From contig JBGSSS010000095.1 in NCBI GenBank assembly GCA_041736895.1, positions 10,383 through 74,382 of the forward strand: a stretch of 64,000 bases of DNA, read 5' to 3'. Position 1 is the stretch's first letter. Every line of letters begins with the position of its first letter. The notes under the pieces were generated by a model that worked only from the letters and a program-made list of their open reading frames with translations, searched no databases and was not told the origin of the DNA. Shown here piece by piece: positions 19,208 to 26,760 of this stretch. The DNA is from JANRLT01 sp041736895. Lineage in GTDB: Bacteria > Planctomycetota > Planctomycetia > Pirellulales > JALHPA01. A program made the position numbers and the translations under genes.

Positions 19208-19470
19208 TGATAACGGCAAGCCAGGATGCGAATCTTGGTTTCGCTAACCTGATAAACCAAGCGATGCTCTTGATCGATTCGCTTCGACCAGCAGCCTGAA
19301 AGTTCATGTTTTAGTGGTTCTGGTTTGCCTATGCCACCAAAGGGATCTGTTTGAGTTTCTTGGATAAGACGCAACAACCGTAACGCTAGTTTGCGATCTT
19401 GTTGCACCCACCAAGCCAAATCCTCGAAAGCCGCGCTATCAAATTCCAAGCTGCGCACGGGCGTCGTCAA
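19201..19470 (-). CDS. yoeB: YoeB/Txe-type mRNA interferase toxin
   Basis: 89 residues, very similar to E. coli YoeB: DPFGGIGKPEPLKHELSGCW, SKRIDQEHRLVYQV and the terminal CRYHY. These hold the known catalytic glutamate, arginine, histidine and terminal tyrosine. YoeB is a RelE-fold ribosome-dependent mRNA endonuclease neutralised by YefM. It overlaps the antitoxin gene by 32 bp, so the two are translationally coupled. Confidence 0.95.
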   Translation of the reverse strand: MTTPVRSLEFDSAAFEDLAWWVQQDRKLALRLLRLIQETQTDPFGGIGKPEPLKHELSGCWSKRIDQEHRLVYQVSETKIRILACRYHY

Positions 19471-19651
19471 GACTCAGCCCTCCATCACGTTGCTTGGCTT
19501 CGAGTAAGCGTTTCCTCAGCGTCTCGCTTTTCAGCAAATAAGCCGTTTCTCGTTCCGATTCGATCTCGCGCCAAAGCTCAATGGGCACAATGACGCTCAC
19601 CGGTTGGCCGGAGTCGTCGGAGATGTATTGAAGAGGTATTGATGTAATCAT
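19439..19651 (-). CDS. yefM: YefM/Axe-type antitoxin
   Basis: 70 residues. VSVIVPIELWREIESERE and ETAYLLKSETLRKRLLEA match the second half of the Phd/YefM fold and its toxin-binding helix (ETAYLL is close to YefM's). The N-terminal DNA-binding part is shorter and more diverged than in E. coli YefM. Its ATG overlaps the stop of the hicB-like gene upstream (ATGA), and its own end overlaps yoeB. Confidence 0.85.
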   Translation of the reverse strand: MITSIPLQYISDDSGQPVSVIVPIELWREIESERETAYLLKSETLRKRLLEAKQRDGGLSLDDARAQLGI

Positions 19652-19821
19652 CTTTCATCCTGATCGCGGCTTTCGAGGTAAAGCAGAATTGCTTCTGTGA
19701 CTCTTTCCTGCACTTCTTCTAAGGATCTAGCCTGGGTATGCCAGCCTGGCAATTCAGGAACCGAGGCAACATAAATCCCGTCTTGATCCTTTTCGACCAC
19801 AATCTTGAATTTGCGGTTCAT
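19648..19821 (-). CDS. HicB-like antitoxin domain protein without HicA
   Basis: 57 residues from the ATG of MNRKFKIVVEKDQDG; longer frames add 27 unsupported codons, and GGGAAAA precedes this start. GIYVASVPELPGWHTQARSL and EEVQERVTEAILLYLE match the partial RNase H fold of the HicB/UPF0150 family. No hicA is next to it; it overlaps the yefM start by 4 bp instead. It may be a third component of the yefM-yoeB module or a solitary antitoxin relic. Confidence 0.82.
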   Translation of the reverse strand: MNRKFKIVVEKDQDGIYVASVPELPGWHTQARSLEEVQERVTEAILLYLESRDQDER

Positions 19822-19876
19822 TAATTTTTTCCCAATATCAAAGACAGCGCTCCCTGGCTTACGCTGCAGGCTTTCA

Positions 19877-21778
19877 TTACTTCCCCTCGCGCAGCGAATC
19901 AAAGTACTCCTTGACCTGATCGCGCTGATGCTTCGGCAAGCGTTGGCGGTTGACGGCTTCGGCCGATTCGCTCTTGCTCGCTTGGACTTCGAGTTTGATC
20001 TGCTCTTGGACGCTTCCCTTTTGATTCGGGCCGCCCGCTTCGCCGGTGATTTGAGCTTGGCCCTGACCGATGGCTTGCTGCGCTTTGGTGTCGCGGAACT
20101 TCACGTCGTTGGGGTTGATCGGGCGAGCGCCGGCGCCGGGGCCTTGGCCCAGACCTTGCCCCGGCAGCCCGTTCGGATCGCCGGGTCCGCTGCTCAGGCC
20201 TTGGCCGGGTGTTGCGCCTTGCGGGTTTTGGCCGGGGAGACCGCCGGCACCGGGTTTGTTGCCTTGACCGGGTTGGTTGCCCTGACCCGGTTGTTGACCC
20301 TGGCCTGGTTTTTGGCCTTGGCCCGCTTGCTGACTCTGTCCCGGTTGTTGGCCTTGGCCTTGCTGGCCCGGCTTTTGACCTTGTTGTCCGTTCTGCGCTT
20401 GTTGATTCTGTTGGCCCCCTTGTTGGCCGCCGGCGCAGTTGCCTTTGCACTCGCTGATCATGTCCATCGCTTGCTGCAAGGTTTGCATCTGCTGATTTTG
20501 CTGCGCTAGCTTGTTCATTTGCTGCTGCATGTTCTGCATCGCCTGCTGAGCTTGTTGCTGATTGCCGTTTTTCAGGCCTTCGGCGGCGTTTTGCAGTTGT
20601 TGTGCTAATTGCTGGGCCTGGTTCATTTGGCCCTGCTGCTGTTGCAGTTGATCGAGCTGTTGCTGCAGGTTCTGGGCTTGCTGTTGTAGTTGCTGTGCCT
20701 GCTGTTGGTTACCATCGGCCTTGGCTTGATTGGCTTGCTGATTGAGCTGGTCGATTTGTTGCTTGAGTTGTTCCTGAGCCGCTTGATGGGCCTCGGCTTG
20801 CTTGTCGAGTTGGTCCTTCATCTTTTGCAGTTGGTCGGCCAGCTTTTGCTTGTCTTCGTCCGACATCTTGGGGTCGTTGAGTTTGTCGGCGAGCTTGTTG
20901 ATTTCGTCGGCCGCCTTTTCAAAGTCGGCATTCTTCATCGCGCTGGCCATGCTCTGCGCCGGCCCATCGCCGGGTTGCTTGAGGTTATTGAGCTGCTGCT
21001 TGATTTGTTCCTGCCCGCCGAGTTTTTCCTGGCGTTCGGCGACTTTCTTGGCGAGGTCATTCAACTTGGTGACGGCTTGCTCGCGGTTGAGCTCGCCGGC
21101 CTTGGTTTGCTCGGCCAGTTTTTGCGCTTCGTTTTCGAGCATCTTCAAAAGCTCGGCCGCGTCTTTCAGGCCTTGCTCTTCGGCTTGCTTGCGCTGCTCG
21201 CTCAGTTGTTTCTTGAGCGGTTCGGTCGATTCGTTGAGTTGCTTGGCGAGTGCCGCGGCATCGGTCGCCGCTTGCGCATCGGAGTTCGTGCCGCTGGGAT
21301 CGGCGAGGAACATCAGCGCGAATGCGCCCGCCGCGGGCAACAACGGCCAGAGCAACCGCCGCGAGCCGCTGATTGGAAATTGCGTCGCGACATCGATCCG
21401 CTCGGCGCGGCGCACGGCGTCTTTGAGTAATGCGCCGCCGGCTGGCGTGGCGCGAACTTCGTCGTCCATCGCCAGCGCGCTGGAGACGCGCTCGCGCAGT
21501 TGAAAACGCTGATCGACTTCGAGGGCGACCTCGATTTCATTCGGCCGATGCAGCAGGGCCATCGTTAGTGCGGCGAGTGTCCCGACGACCAACGCGCCGC
21601 CGATCCAACTCCACGCCCAGATCGTGCTGTCGACATCGAAGTTCACAAACTTGCGCACGCCGATCGCAATAAGCGCGACCGACATCGTCACGCAGAGCAA
21701 GATGCCCCAGCGCCGTAAGAAGCCCGAGACCAGCAAACGCCGCGCGGCAATGGCCAGTTGTTGATGCAGAGGATCCAT
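19877..21778 (-). CDS. Membrane-anchored coiled-coil protein with Gln- and Gly/Pro-rich repeats
   Basis: 633 residues from the ATG of MDPLHQQLAIAARRLL; upstream codons lie in repeat-like sequence. There are hydrophobic segments at about 25-43 (WGILLCVTMSVALIAIGV), 55-75 and about 150-165. A long Ala/Glu/Lys/Gln coiled coil follows (about 185-410), with many QQ-rich heptads, then a Gln/Gly/Pro-rich tract (GQGQKPGQGQQPGQGNQPGQ) to about 560. The C-terminus EAVNRQRLPKHQRDQVKEYF resembles the end of DUF4175-like proteins. Probably envelope-located and structural; partners unknown. Confidence 0.8.
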   Translation of the reverse strand: MDPLHQQLAIAARRLLVSGFLRRWGILLCVTMSVALIAIGVRKFVNFDVDSTIWAWSWIGGALVVGTLAALTMALLHRPNEIEVALEVDQRFQLRERVSSALAMDDEVRATPAGGALLKDAVRRAERIDVATQFPISGSRRLLWPLLPAAGAFALMFLADPSGTNSDAQAATDAAALAKQLNESTEPLKKQLSEQRKQAEEQGLKDAAELLKMLENEAQKLAEQTKAGELNREQAVTKLNDLAKKVAERQEKLGGQEQIKQQLNNLKQPGDGPAQSMASAMKNADFEKAADEINKLADKLNDPKMSDEDKQKLADQLQKMKDQLDKQAEAHQAAQEQLKQQIDQLNQQANQAKADGNQQQAQQLQQQAQNLQQQLDQLQQQQGQMNQAQQLAQQLQNAAEGLKNGNQQQAQQAMQNMQQQMNKLAQQNQQMQTLQQAMDMISECKGNCAGGQQGGQQNQQAQNGQQGQKPGQQGQGQQPGQSQQAGQGQKPGQGQQPGQGNQPGQGNKPGAGGLPGQNPQGATPGQGLSSGPGDPNGLPGQGLGQGPGAGARPINPNDVKFRDTKAQQAIGQGQAQITGEAGGPNQKGSVQEQIKLEVQASKSESAEAVNRQRLPKHQRDQVKEYFDSLREGK

Positions 21779-21825
21779 GTTGGGCGTTGGTTGTTGGGCG
21801 CTGGGCGTTGGGAAAGGCAACGTAG

Positions 21826-21845
21826 CCAAGGACCTATGTCCTTGG
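21826..21845 (+). repeat. Palindrome CCAAGGA-CCTATG-TCCTTGG
   Basis: 7-bp hairpin flanked by GTAG, as in the copy at 6742-6761. Lies upstream of the coiled-coil protein gene, in the 293-bp gap before the DCC gene, where I see nothing else firm. Confidence 0.7.
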
Positions 21846-22071
21846 ACGAATCGTCGGTTGCTCACTTCATTGTAGGAGCGAACTCGAGCGGCGGGCAATT
21901 GAGTTCCAGGGATACAATTTGGACGCAAAGCCCGCGTTTCCGTTCCGGGTCAAATGGCTCTCGTCCTAACTGTATATCCAGCAACATCTTAACGCCGTGT
22001 GAATCGCGCCCGTTTTTTGCGGTTGGTGTGGTAGACTTGAGAAACTTCGCTGGCTTGCTCCCAAATTCGCC

Positions 22072-22533
22072 ATGGCCACCGCAATCGCCCCGAAATCATC
22101 GACCGAACTGCTGGAATTGCCCTCGCCCGAGCAATTGCCCGAGGCGGATGTGGTGATTTTCGATGGGCATTGCAAGTTCTGCCGCAAGCAGGTCGTGCGC
22201 TTGCAACGAATTGATGGCAAGGGCCGGCTGGCGTTTTTGTCACTGCATGATCCCGAGGTCGCGCGGTGTTATCCCGATCTGACACACGACGCGATGATGG
22301 CCGAGATGTACGTCATCGATCGCGCGGGGAATCGCCATCACGGAGCCGGCGCGATTCGGTATCTGAGCCGCCGCTTGCCGAAACTCTGGTTCGCCGCGCC
22401 GTTCTTGCACATTCCGTTTAGCTTGCCGCTCTGGCAAGCCGGCTATCGCTGGGTCGCTGGGATGCGTTATCGCTGGGGGAAAATCGATGACTGTGACGAC
22501 GGCGCGTGCAAGGTGCATTTCGGGAAGAAATGA
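22072..22533 (+). CDS. DCC family thiol-disulfide oxidoreductase-like protein (DUF393)
   Basis: 153 residues. VVIFDGHCKFCRKQVVRLQR (about 28-47) contains the DxxCxxC motif of DUF393 (YuxK/DCC) proteins. LSLHDPEVARCYPDLTHDAM, MYVIDRAGNRHHGAGAIRYL and PLWQAGYRWVAGMRYRWG are further family landmarks. The two cysteines suggest a thioredoxin-like redox role, unproven for the family. Cytosolic or membrane-associated. Confidence 0.9.
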   Translation: MATAIAPKSSTELLELPSPEQLPEADVVIFDGHCKFCRKQVVRLQRIDGKGRLAFLSLHDPEVARCYPDLTHDAMMAEMYVIDRAGNRHHGAGAIRYLSRRLPKLWFAAPFLHIPFSLPLWQAGYRWVAGMRYRWGKIDDCDDGACKVHFGKK

Positions 22534-22645
22534 AATGCAATTACGGCCCACAGATAAACACAGATGGATACAGATAAAATACAGATGCAGAAATAACGTT
22601 TAGCGGGGAGCCGAAGGCGACCGTGCATGGCAGAGAAAATATTAT

Positions 22646-22684
22646 CTCCGTGCCTCTCTGAATTTTCTCCATAACTCCGTGTTT
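22646..22684 (+). repeat. Dispersed repeat with core CTCTGAATTTTCTCC
   Basis: Second copy of the 4855-4893 element, 23 bp before the CitG homologue start. Upstream at 22551-22585, ACAGAT words recur (ACAGATAAACACAGATGG). Confidence 0.7.
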
Positions 22685-22706
22685 CAATCTGAATTCAATT
22701 CTTCAT

Positions 22707-23552
22707 ATGCTCTCGATCACTGATTGCACCGCGATGGCTTGTCTGCTCGAGGTCATGGCCGCGAAGCCTGGCAATGTTCATCGCGGCTCGGACTTTGACG
22801 ATGCGACGTTCGGCGATTTTGTCTTGGCGGGGCAAGCGATCGCGCCGGTGCTGGAGCGTGCGCCGCATGAACGCCTAGGGCAGACGATCTTGAACGCCGT
22901 TCACGCGACGCGCGCGGTGACGGCGACGAATGTGAATCTCGGCATCATTCTCTTGCTCGCGCCATTGGCAACGATTGCGCGCGATGAACCGTGGCAGTCG
23001 GGCTTGCCGCACATCTTGGAGTACCTCACGCCGGACGATGCGCGCGACGCGTACGACGCGATCAATCTGGCGCAGCCCGGCGGGATGGGGAAAGTCAACG
23101 AAGCCGATCTTTCCGCCGCGCCGCCTAGCGATCTCCGCGCGGCGATGAAGTTGGCCGCCCAGCGCGACACGATCGCGCGGCAATACACGAACAATTATCA
23201 TGAAATTGCAACGATCGTGTTGCCGATGTTGCAGGAGAACCTGCGCAAGCTGCCGGCGCTTTCCGCCATCGTGCGGACGCATGTCGAAGTGCTCGCCGTG
23301 CTGCCCGACACGCTCATTGCCCGAAAGTGCGGGCCGCTCATCGCGCAACAAGCGAGCGAATGGGCGGGCGAAGTGCTTGCCGCTGGCGAGCGCAGCACCG
23401 AAGAGTATTTTCACGCGCTGGCCGATCTCGATTTCTGGCTCCGCGCCGATGGCCGCAAGCGCAATCCGGGCACGACGGCCGATCTGATCTGCGCGGCGCT
23501 GTTTCTCGCGTTGCGCGACGGCGTGCTGCAGCCGCCGTTTGTGTGGAACTAG
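22707..23552 (+). CDS. Triphosphoribosyl-dephospho-CoA synthase family protein (CitG/MdcB-like)
   Basis: 281 residues. MACLLEVMAAKPGNVHRGSD is the conserved ATP-binding opening of the family. DATFGDFVLAG, TNVNLGIILLLAPLA, LAQPGGMGKVNEADLS and GRKRNPGTTADLICAALFLA are the remaining signatures. The E. coli enzyme makes the prosthetic group precursor of citrate lyase from dephospho-CoA and ATP. No citrate or malonate decarboxylase genes are nearby. Related proteins occur with tetrahydromethanopterin C1 genes in planctomycetes and methylotrophs, so a role there is possible. Confidence 0.88.
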   Translation: MLSITDCTAMACLLEVMAAKPGNVHRGSDFDDATFGDFVLAGQAIAPVLERAPHERLGQTILNAVHATRAVTATNVNLGIILLLAPLATIARDEPWQSGLPHILEYLTPDDARDAYDAINLAQPGGMGKVNEADLSAAPPSDLRAAMKLAAQRDTIARQYTNNYHEIATIVLPMLQENLRKLPALSAIVRTHVEVLAVLPDTLIARKCGPLIAQQASEWAGEVLAAGERSTEEYFHALADLDFWLRADGRKRNPGTTADLICAALFLALRDGVLQPPFVWN

Positions 23553-23673
23553 GTGCGGCTCTGCCGCACAACAAACAGATTTTCTAACTCGAAAAGACTT
23601 TGCGTTCCAAGCCGCTTGGCCAGCAAGATTTATTCTGTTGGCAACGTCTTGCGTTTGCCCGGCACAGCCGGGC
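23553..23673 (+). repeat. Two GC palindromes after the CitG homologue
   Basis: GTGCGGC-TCT-GCCGCAC (23553-23569) begins at the base after the stop codon, and GCCCGGC-ACA-GCCGGGC (23657-23673) ends one base before the 3' end of the convergent cyclophilin gene. Each has a perfect 7-bp stem, so each convergent gene has its own hairpin. Confidence 0.75.
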
Positions 23674-24375
23674 CTACTTGATCCGCTTCACATTCTGCAC
23701 GGCGATCGTGGTCGCGGGCAGCGCGGGAAAGTCTTGCTTGGCCGTGGTGTTGACCGAGTTCAGTTGATCGACAATCTCGCGGCCGGCGATCACTTCGCCA
23801 AAGACACAGAATCCAAATTTGTCGGCGGCCTTCCCTGAGTGATTCAAGTTGGCGTTGTCGGCCAGATTGATAAAGAAATGCGTTGTCGCGCTGTCGATGG
23901 AATGCGGCAGGCGGGCCATGGCGACGCTGTAACGTTTGTTTTCCAAACCATTCGCCGCTTCGTTGCGGATCGGAAAGTCGCCGGTTCGTTCTGTTAGGTT
24001 CTCGGTGTAGCCGCCCAAGAGCGCGATAAAATTCTTGTGAACTTCATGCACGATCGTGCCGTTGTAATGGCCGCGATTGACGTAGTTGAGAAAATTGCCG
24101 ACGGTCAACGGAGCCTTTTCCGCATCAAGCCGCAGCGTGATGGGGCCCAACGTTGTTTCGAGGACGACCTCGGGGTATTTCGAGTCGAATTTCTTGGCCG
24201 CCACGCCGCTGGGAGAAGTTTTCCCAGGCGAGTAAACCGACGTCTCGACAGTATTGGTTGCCGCATCAGGAGTGCTGCCTGAGTCGCTTTGTCCGCAACC
24301 AACAAGCGTCGCCAATCCACAACCCAACAAGATTGCTAGCCCTTGGCGAATTCGCTGACGTTGAAGCAATTCCAT
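23674..24375 (-). CDS. Cyclophilin-type peptidyl-prolyl isomerase lipoprotein
   Basis: 233 residues from an ATG nine bases after AGGGG. The signal peptide ends in lipobox LVGC (about residue 22), so it is a predicted lipoprotein. The cyclophilin core is VVLETTLGPITLRLDAEKAP, TVGNFLNYVNRGHYNGTIVH, SATTHFFINLADNANLNHSG and FCVFGEVIAGREIVDQL. Several usual active-site residues are changed: the FHRV/FHR element appears as VHEVHKNF, and the Q of the QGG motif is shifted (LLGGYTENL). Likely a periplasmic folding factor. Confidence 0.9.
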   Translation of the reverse strand: MELLQRQRIRQGLAILLGCGLATLVGCGQSDSGSTPDAATNTVETSVYSPGKTSPSGVAAKKFDSKYPEVVLETTLGPITLRLDAEKAPLTVGNFLNYVNRGHYNGTIVHEVHKNFIALLGGYTENLTERTGDFPIRNEAANGLENKRYSVAMARLPHSIDSATTHFFINLADNANLNHSGKAADKFGFCVFGEVIAGREIVDQLNSVNTTAKQDFPALPATTIAVQNVKRIK

Positions 24376-24768
24376 GACAACCATCCCCTGGATAAACAAA
24401 CCCGCGGCATCCTTCCTTGACCCTCGATCCGTCGAGAAGGAGTTCTCCAAGCGTTTCAGGCCGGGAATGATGCCGCAACCTGGGCAAATCAGCAAGAGCA
24501 ATTCCTGCGTCGAAGACCAGTTTTCTGACGCGAATATTAGGACTCCGTGAATGGTCAACCGCGATTTCCCGCGAGACTCCGCCCCCTGGAAGGGGTTAGT
24601 GAAGAATCACGCGGAAGCGCGACCGCTCACCATTTGCCATTGCTGGCAATTTTTTTATGGAATGATTGCGAACTTAAGAAAAAAAGCAGGACTTTTGTTT
24701 CCCCCGGCCGTTGGCCTATGGTTAGAATAGGTTGGTGACGGAGCAGTCACTTTTTTGCGAGACATTGC

Positions 24769-25983
24769 ATGGGTCAGCGGTGGTTTACAGTCGCAATCGG
24801 CGTGATGTGGTTCACGAGCATGGGTTGGCTCGTGAGCACCAAACTATGGCCCCTGCTGCGGGCCGGAACGCCGCCGTCGAATCTCACGGTTTACACCCAG
24901 CAAAAGCTGGCTCCCGGCGAGGAACTGCCGCCAGTGGGTTGGAACTTGTACTGGGGCGGCAAGCCGCTGGGTTGGGCTGTCTCTAGCAGTTCCGTCAATA
25001 GCGAAGGCTTTACCACCATTCGCAGCCATGCGCACTTTGTGCGGGTTCCGATCGAGGAGCTGTTCCCCGGCTTGTTTCAACCGCTGCTCAGGCTAAATAC
25101 CGGCCGCATGAGCCTGGACGCCGAAAGCCGGTTGGTGATGGACGCCGAAGGGCGGCTGAATCGAATTTCGTTTGTCATCACAACACCCGAGTTGCCCAAA
25201 CCGATTCGGGTTGAAGGGTATCTCAAGAATGACAAATTTTTTATTACGCTATTTTCTCCGATGGACGACAAGTTTCTTCGCTGGGAGTTGCCGGCCGATG
25301 CGGTCATCGGCAACGATCTGACGCCGCTGGTGCGCTTGCCGGATTTGCATCTGGAGCAAACTTGGAATTTGCAAGTTTATCGGCCATTCAGTATCGGAAA
25401 GAATTATCTCGAAGTAGTGCAAGCCAAAGTCGAGCGCTCGGATCTGCTGCATTGGGAAGAAGAAGATCGCCGCGTTTGGCTCGTCGTGATGCGGCGCGAT
25501 GCCGGGTCGATTCTGGGGCGGCCGGTGCGCGGCAAGATGTGGGTCGATCACGACGGGACGGTCTTGCAGCAAGAGAGTTACCTGCATAACTCGAAGCTGA
25601 CGTTTACGCGCGTGCGCGATGCCCAGGCAAAGCAGTTCTCCGAGCAGAGCGAGGAAATTCGTCTAAAACGGCTGCGCGCTTACGATGTCGAGGAATTCGA
25701 TCCCTCGAGCGTCCCCGAGGATAAAATCGAGGTTCTTCCGATTGTCGGAGGTTTGCTCGGCGACGGGGCCGCCGAGCCGCCGCGAACGCGGAATGGTCAT
25801 CATCGCCGAGGACACGAAGCGGCGCGGGACGGGTATCTCCGCCGCCATGAAAGAAGCATCTGGGATGATGTCAAACCTTTGGCGGAGCCGCGCCGCACCG
25901 AGGACGATTCGGAAGCGGAGCCGGCGGATGATTCCGCGGAGACGGAACCTCAATCCTCGCCGGCGGTTCCTGCGCAGCCATGA
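24769..25983 (+). CDS. Membrane-anchored protein translationally coupled to an ABC exporter
   Basis: 404 residues. One N-terminal membrane segment (FTVAIGVMWFTSMGWLV) and then a long extracytoplasmic beta-rich region, ending in a charged, disordered tail from about residue 335. No known domain recognised. Its stop overlaps the ABC ATPase start (ATGA at 25980), so it belongs to the transporter unit and may be a periplasmic accessory. The 393 bp upstream hold no gene that I can support. Confidence 0.75.
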   Translation: MGQRWFTVAIGVMWFTSMGWLVSTKLWPLLRAGTPPSNLTVYTQQKLAPGEELPPVGWNLYWGGKPLGWAVSSSSVNSEGFTTIRSHAHFVRVPIEELFPGLFQPLLRLNTGRMSLDAESRLVMDAEGRLNRISFVITTPELPKPIRVEGYLKNDKFFITLFSPMDDKFLRWELPADAVIGNDLTPLVRLPDLHLEQTWNLQVYRPFSIGKNYLEVVQAKVERSDLLHWEEEDRRVWLVVMRRDAGSILGRPVRGKMWVDHDGTVLQQESYLHNSKLTFTRVRDAQAKQFSEQSEEIRLKRLRAYDVEEFDPSSVPEDKIEVLPIVGGLLGDGAAEPPRTRNGHHRRGHEAARDGYLRRHERSIWDDVKPLAEPRRTEDDSEAEPADDSAETEPQSSPAVPAQP

Positions 25984-26759
25984 TCGAACTGCTCCATATT
26001 CGCCGTACCTATGGTGACAAGGTAGCGGTTGCCGATCTGTCGTTGACCATCATGCCGGGCGAGGTGTTTGCCTATCTGGGCCCGAACGGCGCGGGCAAAA
26101 CGACGACCCTGAAAATGCTCGTCGGCTTGCTGCGCCCCACGTTGGGAACGATGCGCATCTGCGGCTTTGACATCGTGCAGCAGACCGAACAGGCTCATCA
26201 GTTGATCGGTTATGTCCCGGACGAACCGTATCTGTACGACAAACTCACCGGCCGCGAATTCCTGTGGTTTGTCGGCGAAGTGCATGGGATGCGGCGCGAA
26301 CAAATCATCGAACAAGTCGAGGAGCAAATCCGCCGCTTCGAATTGGCGGAGTTCATCGACGAGTTGTCCGAAAACTATTCGCACGGCATGAAGCAGCGCG
26401 TCGCCTTTGCCTCCGCCTTGTTGCATGACCCGCCGGTCGTCATCGTCGATGAGCCGATGGTGGGACTCGATCCGCGGAGCGCGAAGCTGGTCAAGAATCT
26501 GCTGAAGGAACTAGCCCGCGCCGGCAAGAGCGTCCTGATGTCCACCCATTCGCTCAGCGTGGCCGAACAAATCGCCGATCGAATTGGCATTATCGAGCAG
26601 GGGAAGCTCCACTTTATCGGAACGGTCGCGGCGCTCCGCGCTATGGTCGGTATCGAGGAACTTTCGCTCGAAGAACTGTACCTGCGCTTCATCTCCGAAC
26701 GTCCCCATGAGCGCCCGCTCGATCAACCGCAGACCTCTGCCGCCGCCGAGGGTGTTTAA
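25980..26759 (+). CDS. ABC transporter ATP-binding protein
   Basis: 259 residues. Walker A is YLGPNGAGKTTTLKML, the signature is NYSHGMKQRVAFASAL, Walker B is VVIVDEPMVGLD, and the switch histidine is in MSTHSLSVAEQI. It is of the CcmA/NatA/ABC-2 exporter type. It powers the permease that starts 1 bp after its stop codon. The substrate is unknown; an export or envelope role fits the accessory gene upstream. Confidence 0.95.
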   Translation: MIELLHIRRTYGDKVAVADLSLTIMPGEVFAYLGPNGAGKTTTLKMLVGLLRPTLGTMRICGFDIVQQTEQAHQLIGYVPDEPYLYDKLTGREFLWFVGEVHGMRREQIIEQVEEQIRRFELAEFIDELSENYSHGMKQRVAFASALLHDPPVVIVDEPMVGLDPRSAKLVKNLLKELARAGKSVLMSTHSLSVAEQIADRIGIIEQGKLHFIGTVAALRAMVGIEELSLEELYLRFISERPHERPLDQPQTSAAAEGV

Positions 26760-26760
26760 G

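Noticed and set aside
20070..20457. Plus-strand ORFs opposite the Gln/Gly/Pro-rich tract
   Set aside because: They are mirror readings of the low-complexity codons and lack ribosome binding sites.
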